Positions 17,952 to 26,091 of a stretch of DNA of 64,000 bases are shown one piece after another. The stretch lies in NCBI GenBank assembly GCA_963678135.1, contig OY782667.1, positions 1,612,001 to 1,676,000 on the forward strand, given 5' to 3'. Origin of the DNA: JAHJKV01 sp963678135 (GTDB taxonomy: Bacteria > Desulfobacterota > Desulfovibrionia > Desulfovibrionales > Desulfovibrionaceae). The position numbers were made by a program, and so were the translations under genes. The notes beneath the pieces are model-generated. The model was not told the DNA's origin, searched no databases, and saw only the letters and a program-made list of their open reading frames with translations. Numbering within the stretch: the first letter of the stretch is position 1; every line of letters starts with the position of its first letter.

Positions 17952-18590
17952 TTACAGTGCACGGTGGCAGAACCACCAATCATAGCCCTCATATTCATCT
18001 AAGCGTTTTGCTGCAGAATCCATATCCGTGGCAGGTGGCACAATAACACGCTCGCCCAATAATTCGTTTTCCGGCCAATTTGCAGGTATAGCCACCCCTT
18101 GAGCAGAAGTTTGTAAACCTTTCACAGCGCGCAAAATTTCATCCATATTACGTCCAAGTTCCTGCGGATAGTATAAAATGGTACGCACAACACCTGTATC
18201 ATCTACAATAAATACGGCACGAACCGTATTTGCACCTCTGCACGGATGGAGCATACCAAGAGACTGTGCAACAATCCCCATATCATCTGCAATAACCGGA
18301 AACTCAATTGTAACTCCAATCTTTTCCTCAATCCATTCCAACCATTTAATATGCGAAAAAACTTGATCAATGGACAAACCAATAAGCTCGCAATTTAATT
18401 CCTGGAACGCAGCATACCTTTTTTGAAAAGCAACGAACTCCGTAGTACATACTGGTGTAAAATCCGCAGGATGTGAAAACAGAACAAACCATTTTCCGGC
18501 CAAATCTTCCGGTAAATTCATTTGCCCCTGCGTTGTTGTTACAGTCAAAGAAGGAAGCCTGTCACCAATAAGAGGAATACTTTTTTCCAT
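17952..18590 (-). CDS. Peroxiredoxin (Prx6-type, AhpC/TSA family)
   Basis: Thiol peroxidase that reduces peroxides. The 212-residue protein carries the peroxidatic cysteine in HPADFTPVCTTEF (Cys about 48), a catalytic Arg downstream and the Prx6 C-terminal extension. A further Cys is near the C-terminus (DWWFCHRAL), as in archaeal-type Prx that use a C-terminal resolving Cys. GGAGAA precedes ATG 18590. Monocistronic, with a strong terminator. A palindrome 88 bp upstream may be an operator. Likely part of the oxygen-defence set of an anaerobe. Confidence 0.93.
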   Translation of the reverse strand: MEKSIPLIGDRLPSLTVTTTQGQMNLPEDLAGKWFVLFSHPADFTPVCTTEFVAFQKRYAAFQELNCELIGLSIDQVFSHIKWLEWIEEKIGVTIEFPVIADDMGIVAQSLGMLHPCRGANTVRAVFIVDDTGVVRTILYYPQELGRNMDEILRAVKGLQTSAQGVAIPANWPENELLGERVIVPPATDMDSAAKRLDEYEGYDWWFCHRAL

Positions 18591-18677
18591 GATAATTCTC
18601 CGTTTGTTTTGAGTTATTTTAGTGAGTTAATTATTAACCAATATAAATGCCTTTAAGTTTATCCCTACCTCTAACTT

Positions 18678-18690
18678 AATAGTTACTATT
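18678..18690. promoter_or_regulatory. Possible operator palindrome upstream of peroxiredoxin
   Basis: AATAGT-T-ACTATT is a perfect 6-1-6 palindrome 88 bp before the peroxiredoxin start. Its geometry resembles Fur/PerR-class sites, but the sequence does not match a consensus I can name. Confidence 0.3.
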
Positions 18691-18733
18691 CCTAATAAGA
18701 GATGGCAAGTACTTTTTACAGGTTTTCAAAAAA

Positions 18734-18776
18734 AATAACCAAAAAAGATTGGATGCAGCAATCTTTTTTGGTTATT
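18734..18776. repeat. 17-bp perfect inverted repeat
   Basis: Arms 18734-18750 and 18760-18776 are perfectly complementary around a 9-nt loop. The right arm is T-rich and is followed by more T, so it could act as a terminator, yet no gene precedes it on either strand. It may be the footprint of a lost small RNA or mobile unit. Confidence 0.65.
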
Positions 18777-18817
18777 TTCTAAGTTATATCAGACTATTAT
18801 ACAATACGACAAGATAT

Positions 18818-18890
18818 ACATAACGAAATATACATAAGGAAATTGCATAAGGAAATTGCATAACGAAATTGCAATTGCATAGCGAAACTA
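18818..18890. repeat. 13-15 bp tandem repeat (CATAAGGAAATTG)
   Basis: Five imperfect copies of ACATAACGAAATAT / GCATAAGGAAATT follow one another in the 684-bp gene-free gap between the peroxiredoxin and holB genes. No coding potential or spacer pattern is seen. Confidence 0.75.
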
Positions 18891-18979
18891 CATTCCCTCT
18901 CTTCCTATTGAAATGCAAAGTCGTGAAAGTCCAGTGCTTTGCACAGCGTGGCAGTCTCTCTCCTCTCCGTCATGCTATG

Positions 18980-19262
18980 TGTAAATCGCGAAAGTCCAGC
19001 AGAGCCGGGCTATGAGGGCTTGATGCAGTAAGAAAAAAAGCAAGAAAGAAGAGGAAGAAAAGAAGAAGAAGAAAAAAGAAGCGAAGACTGAAGAACTGGA
19101 TCCTGCGACTTACGCGCAGGATGACAAGAGGGGAGACAGGATGACAAGAGGGAAAACAGGACGACAAGAGGGGAAACAGGATGACAAGAAGGGAGACAGA
19201 ATGACAAGAGGGGAGACAGGGAACGCAGCAGGTGTTCGCGTTGAAATTTAATGCGTTTACTC
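18980..19262. repeat. Long dispersed repeat element with palindrome and 20-bp minisatellite
   Basis: The order is GTCCAGCAGAG, GGGCTATGAGGGCTT, a purine-rich AAG/GAA run (about 19030-19095), the palindrome ATCCTGCG/CGCAGGAT (19100-19122) and then four and a half exact-length 20-bp tandem units at 19131-19220 (unit GGGAGACAGGATGACAAGAG). The flank motif TTCGCGTTGAAATT follows at about 19233. A diverged copy with the same order lies inverted at 50715-50868. The minisatellite unit is derived from the 3' arm of the palindrome. Confidence 0.85.
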
Positions 19263-19274
19263 TGGGGCGGACAG

Positions 19275-20243
19275 CTAATACTTTACTGCCGAGGCTACCC
19301 AATCAAGGACTAAAGCAGGGTTTACAGGGGAAGGAGATAAGGACAGGGCTTCTTGTGCTTGAGTGAGAGCCAAGTCCACTTGGCGCAGACCCTTTGCATC
19401 AAAGATTTGTGCCAGCTCAGTAGCGACTTTACCGGCAGAAGCCTTGCCTGTAATAACCTTGCCAGTAGCAACCTCGCCAGTAGCAATATCACCAGTAGTT
19501 ACATCGCCAGTAGTTACATCGTCAGTAGCAACTTCGCCGTTAGCAATTGTGCTAGTAGCTGTCTTGCCTGTCATGGCATCACGCACTTGCCCCATAAGAT
19601 AATTGACCATGCCCAAAGCCAATGCCACAGGTATTTTTTCCTGTGTTTGCTCAAACCAGCTTTGACGGTTCGCCCAAAAGCCAACAAGAGCCTTAGCCAG
19701 CTCTATTGCTTCTGGTGTCGATTCCGCACTTTCTGGCCAAGCAAGAGTCATTACCCAAGAACGGGAAATCAATGTTGGTAACAAACGTTCTCTTTGGGGT
19801 GACAGCAAGACAAAAACATTGCCTGGTCGTGGTTCTTCAAAAGATTTGAGCAAGGTGTTGGAAACAGAATTACTCAAATCCGTAATTTTGGGAAAAATCG
19901 TTACTCTGTATCCTTCCCCTGTCGGGGCTTGCCCCCAAACAGGTATTATAGCTCGCACAGCATCCACAGAAAGATGAGAACGCCCTTCTTGATAATAGGC
20001 TTCATCCATAATGATAAGATCTGAAAAAGTATTATCAAAAATTTGCCTGCATTGTGTACATGAAAGGCAAGGCGTTTGTGCGCTACTTTTACAATTCAGC
20101 AAAGCAGCCCACCATAAAGCCACGGTTTTCCGTTCCTCTTCTGTTCCTCCTTCCAAAACCAAGGACTGGGGAGGATTTTCAGCAAGAGCATGAAGCCGAG
20201 CAAGCACCAAATGTTGTCTGGTAAGGATCGCGCTAATATCCAT
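19275..20243 (-). CDS. holB: DNA polymerase III delta-prime subunit
   Basis: Clamp-loader subunit. The 322-residue protein shows the gamma/delta-prime zinc module (CKSSAQTPCLSCTQC, four Cys, about residues 50-64), SVDAVRAI, and the sensor region SNTLLKSFEEPRPGNVFVLLSP (about 127-148) with LISRSW (SRC-like). Walker A is degenerate, as usual for delta-prime. Residues 225-274 are ten consecutive pentapeptides of the form TG-[DEK]-[VI]-[AT], an in-frame 15-bp minisatellite inside the C-terminal domain. It lies 18 bp downstream of purA in the same orientation. The polymer should be a flexible insert; the frame stays open. Confidence 0.88.
   Translation of the reverse strand: MDISAILTRQHLVLARLHALAENPPQSLVLEGGTEEERKTVALWWAALLNCKSSAQTPCLSCTQCRQIFDNTFSDLIIMDEAYYQEGRSHLSVDAVRAIIPVWGQAPTGEGYRVTIFPKITDLSNSVSNTLLKSFEEPRPGNVFVLLSPQRERLLPTLISRSWVMTLAWPESAESTPEAIELAKALVGFWANRQSWFEQTQEKIPVALALGMVNYLMGQVRDAMTGKTATSTIANGEVATDDVTTGDVTTGDIATGEVATGKVITGKASAGKVATELAQIFDAKGLRQVDLALTQAQEALSLSPSPVNPALVLDWVASAVKY
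19422..19571. repeat. 15-bp minisatellite inside holB (10 units)
   Basis: Ten adjacent 15-bp units, consensus GCCAGTAGCAACYTC on the plus strand, encode TG[DEK][VI][AT] pentapeptides on the minus strand. All units keep the frame. Copies near the centre (about 19455-19545) are most alike and the outer ones have drifted. Confidence 0.88.
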
Positions 20244-20261
20244 CGAAGCCTGTGCTCTATT

Positions 20262-21539
20262 CTAACAAAGAAAAGTTTCAGCTCTATCCGGGCCGACAGA
20301 AACAATGCCGACTCGAACACCGGAAAGTTCCTCAATACGTTTCAAGTATTGCTGTGCAGCTTTGGGGAGATCGCTAAGACTTTGTGCCTTAGAGATGTCC
20401 TCTGACCAACCGGGCAAAGTTTCATACACTGGAACAACGCGTGACATGGCATTTTCTTCTTGTGGCGGATACTCAAGCTGTTTGCCTTCATATGTATATG
20501 CAACACAAATTTTAAGCTCGTCAAAACCAGAAAGGACATCCAATTTTGTTATTGCAAGTTCCGTAGGACTGTTGAGCCGACATGATTCTTTGAGCACCAC
20601 CATATCGAGCCAACCGCAACGACGCTTGCGTCCGGTAGTTGCCCCAAACTCTCCGCCCACAGTCTGCATTGTATCTCCGATTTTATCATGCAATTCAGTG
20701 GGAAAAGGACCACCACCCACACGAGTAGTATAGGCCTTAACAATAGCAATAATACGCTCCAACTTCCGAGGGCCACAACCTGAACCAACAGCAGCATTAC
20801 CCACAACTGTATTTGAAGAAGTAACAAAAGGATAGGTGCCATGATCAATGTCAAGCTGTGTACCCTGTGCTCCTTCAAAAAGAATATCACCTTTTTGCTC
20901 CGCAAGTTGTAGCGCAGTTGAAACATCCCCAAGATACGGCAACATTCGTTGTGCAAGAGGCGTAATGCTTTCTAAAATAGTGGCTGGCTTCAAAGGCTCA
21001 ACTCCGTATAAATGCTGAAACAGCACATTCTTTTCAGTCAAAGCTACTGTGATTTTATGCTCCAAAAGTTCTATGTCTTGAAAATCACCAGCACGGATGC
21101 CACAGCGGTGCGCCTTGTCTTCGTAGCAAGGTCCTATGCCTTTGCCTGTTGTACCTATTTTTGCCTCCGCGCTTTTGGCTGCTTCACGGCACCCGTCCAT
21201 CAAACGATGGTATTCCATAATAATCTGTGTTTTTTTACTCACGATAATTCGCTTGGGCGAAACATCCACGCCTTTGCTTGCAAGTGCATCAAGCTCGCGC
21301 AAAAAAACTTCAGGATCAAGTACCACTCCGTTGCCGATCAAGCATACTTTGCCTTCATGTAAAATACCGGAAGGAATAAGGTGTAAAATTTCCTGCTTTC
21401 CATGCACAACAAGTGTATGACCAGCATTATTACCACCTTGAAAACGAACAATAGCAGCACAGTGCTGTGCCAGCATATCCACAATTTTTCCTTTTCCTTC
21501 ATCTCCCCACTGAGAACCAAAAACTACCACATTCGACAT
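20262..21539 (-). CDS. purA: Adenylosuccinate synthetase
   Basis: Joins IMP and aspartate with GTP to give adenylosuccinate, the first committed AMP step. The 425-residue protein has the N-terminal loop GSQWGDEGKGKIVD (8-21), the GNNAGHT motif (about 36-42), the segment EGAQGTQLDIDHGTYPFVTSSN (about 220-241) and GRKRRCGWLD. AAGGAG lies 7 bases before ATG 21539. holB follows in the same direction with an 18-bp gap. Another purine gene (AICAR transformylase) is nearby on the opposite strand. Confidence 0.97.
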   Translation of the reverse strand: MSNVVVFGSQWGDEGKGKIVDMLAQHCAAIVRFQGGNNAGHTLVVHGKQEILHLIPSGILHEGKVCLIGNGVVLDPEVFLRELDALASKGVDVSPKRIIVSKKTQIIMEYHRLMDGCREAAKSAEAKIGTTGKGIGPCYEDKAHRCGIRAGDFQDIELLEHKITVALTEKNVLFQHLYGVEPLKPATILESITPLAQRMLPYLGDVSTALQLAEQKGDILFEGAQGTQLDIDHGTYPFVTSSNTVVGNAAVGSGCGPRKLERIIAIVKAYTTRVGGGPFPTELHDKIGDTMQTVGGEFGATTGRKRRCGWLDMVVLKESCRLNSPTELAITKLDVLSGFDELKICVAYTYEGKQLEYPPQEENAMSRVVPVYETLPGWSEDISKAQSLSDLPKAAQQYLKRIEELSGVRVGIVSVGPDRAETFLC

Positions 21540-21601
21540 GAACGTCTCCTTCTATATGCGACAAACTCTCCTGCTATTTTGCACGCACCCTGTATCAGGG
21601 C

Positions 21602-21997
21602 TTATGTTCCCTTTGGCTTAAATTCCAAAATTTGAGCTGTCTTCTTTTTCTTTTTATTGGTGCTCTTTTGAGCATTGCGTGTTGGCGGTGATTTTTGCAA
21701 ATCAGGCACATCCTTTTGAATACGCATTTTATCAAGTAAATCAGCAAGTTCTAAATGAGACCGATCCGAATCAAGGTCTCGAGAGTCTAGCCAGTGACAA
21801 TTAAAAAGCTGATTTTTCATGCGTATGGCTTGTATCAAAGACAAGACCAACACCGCCTCTTCCCATTGTTTGGACGGCTCAAAAACTTGCACTTTGTCTG
21901 CATACATTGGCCATAAACTGACAAGGGAATCCTCGTCAAACGTATTCAGTTGTCGAACAATTTTCAGTAAGACCTTTTCTACATAATTTTCAGCCAT
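21602..21997 (-). CDS. Small protein of unknown function
   Basis: About 131 residues if translation starts at ATG 21997 (MAENYVEKVLLKIVRQ). The frame is open to 22075 through a TTG and an internal ATG at 22060, but that extra segment (SGSLCFLERKKI) looks non-coding and has no ribosome site. The product is helical and charged, with a lysine-rich low-complexity tail (STNKKKKKTAQILEFKPKG), no membrane segment and no motif I recognise. It lies 62 bp upstream of purA in the same orientation and could be in its transcript. Confidence 0.6.
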   Translation of the reverse strand: MAENYVEKVLLKIVRQLNTFDEDSLVSLWPMYADKVQVFEPSKQWEEAVLVLSLIQAIRMKNQLFNCHWLDSRDLDSDRSHLELADLLDKMRIQKDVPDLQKSPPTRNAQKSTNKKKKKTAQILEFKPKGT

Positions 21998-22161
21998 AGT
22001 ATTCCAAATTATTTTTTTACGTTCTAAAAAACACAAAGACCCACTTTCCTCAAAAAGCATGGCACAATCAAGCAAGGTGGTAAAGTCATAATATGTAAAT
22101 TGCCGACCATCACAGCTTATGCTATAAAGGCTTGCTCACAGCAACAATCAGGAGGATACCC

Positions 22162-23436
22162 ATGAGTGATCTCAAAAAGATGTACCACACCATTCTTGAA
22201 GACCCCTTTCCAAAGGAAATGACTTTAACTCTGGGTGAATCCAGTATGGTCTTTCGTAAACGTACTTGGTGTATTGATGGACAAGAAAAAGGCTTACGCT
22301 ACGGTGAAAATCCGGATCAACCTGCGGCTCTTTATGAACCAACTCAAGGAAAACTAGAGGTTGGTGGCTTGAGCTTTCGAGATGGAAATCTCAAACTTGT
22401 TTCCGCACTTACTGAGCAGCAGATGCTCCAAGCTGGGAAACACCCTGGAAAAACAAATCTTACGGACGTAGATAATGGACTCAATATTTTGCAATATCTT
22501 TCAAAAAAACCTGCTGCAATCATTCTCAAGCACAATAATCCTTGTGGCGCAGCTTGGAATGATCAAGGTATTGCCACTGCACTAAAAAATGCCTTTGATG
22601 CAGATCGCATTGCAGCCTTTGGTGGAGCAATTGTCCTTAACCGAAAAGTAGATATGCCCTGCGCTCAAATCATTTCTGCCGGATATTTCGAGGTAATTGC
22701 TGCCCCTGCTTATACAAATGAGGCTCTTGCTGAATTGAAAAAAAAGAAAAATCTTCGCATTCTTGCTATTCCTGGTATTGCACAGCTTGCTGAGTTGAGG
22801 CAGCAAGCATTTTTAGACATCAAATCACTCACAGATGGCGGTATGGTTTTGCAGTTTTCTTTTAGAAATCGCATTCTTGAAAAATCGGATTTTTTACCTG
22901 CCACAGCACAAAAAGATGGAAATGCATACACTGCTCGCGCCCTTTCCAAACAAGAAGCTGATGACCTTCTTTTTGCTTGGGCAGTAGAAGCCGGAGTGAC
23001 TTCAAACTCTGTACTCTGCGTAAAAAATGGCACAACAACGGCCATAGGAACCGGAGAGCAAGACCGCGTAGGTTGCGTACAACTTGCAATATCCAAGGCA
23101 TATACTAAATATGCGGATTATATTTGCTTTGAAGAAGAAGGAAAATCCCTTTTTGAACTCAAACTGGCAGCAAAAAAAGATACAGAGGCTGCACAAAAAC
23201 TACAAAATATTATGCAGCGCACAGAAAAGGCCAAAGGCGGTTTGTTAGGCTCTGTTGCAGTTTCTGATGGTTTTTTCCCTTTTCGTGATGGAGTGGATGC
23301 ACTGATTGAACAAGGCATTACAGCCATTGCCCAGCCAGGCGGTTCCATTCGTGATCATGAAATAATTCAGGCAGTCAACGAAGCCTCTCCACAAGTGGCC
23401 ATGGTTTTCACAGGGCAAAGGTCTTTCAAACATTAA
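22162..23436 (+). CDS. AICAR transformylase (stand-alone PurH C-terminal domain)
   Basis: Transfers formyl from 10-formyl-THF to AICAR in purine synthesis. The 424-residue protein begins MSDLKKMYHTILED, with AGGAGGAT ahead of ATG 22162. It carries the AICARFT signatures LRYGENPDQPAALY (about 45-58), KHNNPCGAAWND (catalytic Lys-His, about 127-138), AAFGGAIVLNR and the terminal GQRSFKH. The IMP-cyclohydrolase domain of bifunctional PurH (about 200 residues at the N-terminus) is absent, so cyclization must be done by another protein. It is convergent with the SemiSWEET gene, 15 bp apart. Confidence 0.9.
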   Translation: MSDLKKMYHTILEDPFPKEMTLTLGESSMVFRKRTWCIDGQEKGLRYGENPDQPAALYEPTQGKLEVGGLSFRDGNLKLVSALTEQQMLQAGKHPGKTNLTDVDNGLNILQYLSKKPAAIILKHNNPCGAAWNDQGIATALKNAFDADRIAAFGGAIVLNRKVDMPCAQIISAGYFEVIAAPAYTNEALAELKKKKNLRILAIPGIAQLAELRQQAFLDIKSLTDGGMVLQFSFRNRILEKSDFLPATAQKDGNAYTARALSKQEADDLLFAWAVEAGVTSNSVLCVKNGTTTAIGTGEQDRVGCVQLAISKAYTKYADYICFEEEGKSLFELKLAAKKDTEAAQKLQNIMQRTEKAKGGLLGSVAVSDGFFPFRDGVDALIEQGITAIAQPGGSIRDHEIIQAVNEASPQVAMVFTGQRSFKH

Positions 23437-23451
23437 AACTCTTTTCAAAAA

Positions 23452-23715
23452 TCAGGAGCGTTTAATAAAAAGAATACGCATGGCAAGCACACTGCCTGCC
23501 AAAATTAGAGTTACAGCATTAGCAATGATAATGGGCATGGAGCCAATAAACAAACCATAAAGAAGCCATAAAAAAAGACCAAGGCAAAGTACCAGATACA
23601 TAGTCAGAGAAATGTCTTTAACTAAGCGAGTTTTCCATGTTTTCAAGGCTTGAGGTAAAAAAGATAGGGTCGTACACATTGCTGCTGCAAAGCCAATTAT
23701 TTCAACAAAATCCAT
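23452..23715 (-). CDS. SemiSWEET-type sugar transporter (PQ-loop)
   Basis: A three-helix half-transporter of 87 residues that dimerises for sugar uptake or efflux. The PQ motif lies in LSFLPQALKTWKT (about residues 17-29), followed by helices LTMYLVLCLGLFLWLLYGLF and IIIANAVTLILAGSVLAM. The chosen start, ATG 23715 (MDFVEIIGFAAAMCTT), has GGGAGGG immediately upstream; an in-frame extension to 23745 is less likely. Substrate is unknown. Confidence 0.87.
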   Translation of the reverse strand: MDFVEIIGFAAAMCTTLSFLPQALKTWKTRLVKDISLTMYLVLCLGLFLWLLYGLFIGSMPIIIANAVTLILAGSVLAMRILFIKRS

Positions 23716-23802
23716 AAACCCTCCCATGGAAAAAAGTAGAACCAATATTCCGGCGATTACAGAGCAAAAATTGCAGACTCAACAGTAAAGGCATACATAA
23801 CC

Positions 23803-25842
23803 ATGAACCAACTCTTTGTTGCTAGTATTCAACCCGGTTGTTTGATCGAATTCATGCAAGGTGATCAACCACAACTGGCATGGATTCTCAGCAATACGCA
23901 AAAGCAGTATCGTGCACTAAGCATTAACAAACGCGAAATAAAACTCACGCTGCCCCGTATTCTTCCTTGGATAGGCCCATGTTTTGATCCGCAGGCTTCG
24001 CGCCAAGAAATACTTACGACACTGAATGAGCATCATATAAAACGAGGGGAACTTCAAGCATCTATCGACATTATGGATGTATGGGAACTGGCTCAAGGTG
24101 AAATGCCTCTTGCTGATATTGCATGGTTTACAGAGCTTCTCTGGAGTGATGCTGATGCTGATAAACAGGCTGCCATGGGCAGAGCATTACTCCTTGCCAA
24201 AAGCTATTTCAAATTCCGCCCGCCACACTTTGAAATCCGTACAAAAGAAATCGTAGAATCGCGTCTATTGCAGGAGCAAAAAGCTCAAGAACGTGAGCAA
24301 ATTATTACTGTAGGCAATGAACTATTCCGTAGCTTGTGGTTCCAAAAAACTCCGCCTGAAAGCCTGAACTTGGATAATAATATCACGCAAAGTCTCAAAA
24401 ATCTCCTTTTGGAAAAAATCCAAGGAAAAGATGAGCAAACAGCAATTTTATGGACGGCTTGCAAAAAAGGTCTTCCGGAACATCCGCACCAAGCTCTTCT
24501 GTTGGCTAAAGCCTGGGGCATCCTTAAAACGCATCATAATCATCTCTTAGATGAAACAGGCTATATTTTTGAGGATAGCGATTGGACTCCACAATTTGCA
24601 AAAGAAATAGAAACGCAAACACAAAAATTTAAGGCTGCTTTTCAAGAAGCTGAACAAACACCCTTTATCAGTATTGATGGAGCCAGTACTCGCGATATTG
24701 ATGATGCCTTTTATATTCAAAAAGACGCACAGGGCTATACCCTCTCCATTGCTCTGGCACGCCCCAGTCTTACTTGGGAGTTTGGAACTGCTCTGGACAA
24801 AGAGGTACTTTCCAGAGGCACAAGCCTGTATCTGCCTGAAGGAACCAGTCACATGCTACCAGAAGAATTGGGACTTCAGCTCTACAGTTTACAAGAAGGT
24901 ACAAGTAAACCTGCGCTTGTTCTTGACATGCGACTTGATCACGATGCGCATCTTCTCAGCATATCACCTCGCCTCGCTTGGATATGCGTTCAAAATAATT
25001 TGACCTATACGCAAGCTGAAAAAATCCTGCATGACGCTGAAAATACCCCTCTTTCTCTGGCTTCTGAACTCGCTTCCAAACTTCTTAAACGCAGGCTTGA
25101 AAAAGGAGCCTCAATCATTATCAGACCTGATCTTGATATTGTACTTGAAGAAACAGAAGATAGCACCAAGGTCTCTATTGCTGAAAAAACTCCAACACCC
25201 AAATCCTCTTTGCTGGTAAGTGAGTTCATGATTTTAAGCACCTCGGCCATTGCCTCTTGGTGCAAAGAGCGAGATATTCCCATGCTTTCTCGTTCACAAG
25301 ACATTGCCCTGCCTTCTGATGCTCAAGGAATCTTTCATAAACCGGAAGAGATTTTCCGGGTGGTCAAACTTCTTGCCCCTGCTATTTTAGAAGCAAAATT
25401 CAAACGACATGCAGCTCTAGGGGCAACAGCTTATACACCTGTAACATCCCCCATTCGCCGTTATACTGATCTCGTGAATATGATGCAAATTCAAAGCACT
25501 ATAGAGACAGGCCAAGCTTTTTTTGAGCAAACTGCGCTTGAAAATCTTGTTCCCATGCTTTCTTCACGTCTTGGCCGAGTAGGACAAATCCAACGCTTCC
25601 GTCCTCGTTATTGGAAACTACTATACCTTGCCCAAAATAAAAAACAACAATTTGAAGCTATCGCCTTGGAAGAAAACGGACAATACCCCACTTTGGCTAT
25701 CCCCTCTCTGCAAATCAACGTCCGCACTCCTCGTACTCTTTTGGGTGACAAAATATATATCGGCCAACAGTTTTTAATCCGCATAGCGAAAGTCGACCCT
25801 CTGCTCGGAGACATCAAAATTGCTGAAGCCTTGGAAATGTAA
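23803..25842 (+). CDS. RNase II/RNase R family exoribonuclease
   Basis: 3'-5' exoribonuclease with the RNB catalytic domain. The 679-residue protein shows the active-site aspartates in SIDGASTRDIDDAFYI (about residues 285-300) and the second motif AYTPVTSPIRRYTDLVNM (about 543-560). The N-terminal 280 residues lack a clear S1/cold-shock motif and the C-terminal S1 domain is short, so it is a divergent VacB/RNase II-like member. It is not obviously linked to neighbours. Start ATG 23803 has only a weak AAGG ribosome site. It is followed by the 481-bp leader region of the ABC transporter. Confidence 0.88.
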   Translation: MNQLFVASIQPGCLIEFMQGDQPQLAWILSNTQKQYRALSINKREIKLTLPRILPWIGPCFDPQASRQEILTTLNEHHIKRGELQASIDIMDVWELAQGEMPLADIAWFTELLWSDADADKQAAMGRALLLAKSYFKFRPPHFEIRTKEIVESRLLQEQKAQEREQIITVGNELFRSLWFQKTPPESLNLDNNITQSLKNLLLEKIQGKDEQTAILWTACKKGLPEHPHQALLLAKAWGILKTHHNHLLDETGYIFEDSDWTPQFAKEIETQTQKFKAAFQEAEQTPFISIDGASTRDIDDAFYIQKDAQGYTLSIALARPSLTWEFGTALDKEVLSRGTSLYLPEGTSHMLPEELGLQLYSLQEGTSKPALVLDMRLDHDAHLLSISPRLAWICVQNNLTYTQAEKILHDAENTPLSLASELASKLLKRRLEKGASIIIRPDLDIVLEETEDSTKVSIAEKTPTPKSSLLVSEFMILSTSAIASWCKERDIPMLSRSQDIALPSDAQGIFHKPEEIFRVVKLLAPAILEAKFKRHAALGATAYTPVTSPIRRYTDLVNMMQIQSTIETGQAFFEQTALENLVPMLSSRLGRVGQIQRFRPRYWKLLYLAQNKKQQFEAIALEENGQYPTLAIPSLQINVRTPRTLLGDKIYIGQQFLIRIAKVDPLLGDIKIAEALEM

Positions 25843-25922
25843 AGGGAGAAAAAAGAGGGGAGGAAAAGACAGGGGTATCATCTCATGTAAAATTGTTTGC
25901 CCTGTTATGCTTCACAAAGCTC

Positions 25923-25928
25923 TTGACA
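25923..25928 (+). promoter_or_regulatory. TTGACA box upstream of the Trp leader peptide
   Basis: A consensus -35 hexamer lies 34 bp before the leader-peptide ATG. At a 17-bp spacing the facing hexamer is TAACGG, a poor -10, so the real promoter of the leader is uncertain. Confidence 0.3.
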
Positions 25929-25961
25929 TTGATTCTTTCCTCCTCTAACGGATAGTTCATT

Positions 25962-26015
25962 ATGTTTATTATGCTTAATCATACAAATTTTTGGTGGAAT
26001 CAATGGCAACAGTAA
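25962..26015 (+). CDS. Candidate Trp-rich leader peptide (attenuator)
   Basis: A 17-codon frame, MFIMLNHTNFWWNQWQQ then TAA, has three Trp codons among positions 11-15, against a usual frequency near 1%. A weak ribosome site (GGAT, 8 bases before the ATG) is present. It is followed within 35 bp by the first of two intrinsic terminators and then by the TrpXYZ-like ABC operon. Placement and composition match leader peptides in transcription attenuation, such as the trp operon leader [14 protein letters not shown] of E. coli (established knowledge). The attenuator reading is my inference. Confidence 0.6.
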   Translation: MFIMLNHTNFWWNQWQQ

Positions 26016-26046
26016 TGAAGCCGTTGTTCTGATAGTGTAATGTAGA

Positions 26047-26078
26047 AACTGCGGACTTCACAGTCTCGCAGTTTTTTT
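26047..26078 (+). terminator. First attenuator terminator (segments 3:4)
   Basis: AACTGCGGACT (26047-26057) pairs with AGTCTCGCAGTT (26062-26073) around a short loop, with small bulges, followed by seven T (26072-26078). The upstream stretch CCGTTGTT (26021-26028) can instead pair with AACTGCGG (26047-26054; seven of eight positions including one G-U), which would prevent the terminator. Confidence 0.75.
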
Positions 26079-26091
26079 CAATAAAATATAA

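Noticed and set aside
18970..19302. Open frame on the minus strand (about 110 codons) with SCHPxxxLV-type repeats
   Set aside because: It reads across the palindrome, minisatellite and purine run; the translation is low-complexity and repeat-derived.
19353..19781. 142-codon plus-strand frame with Ser/Asn-rich repeats
   Set aside because: It is the antisense of the holB minisatellite and its flanks.
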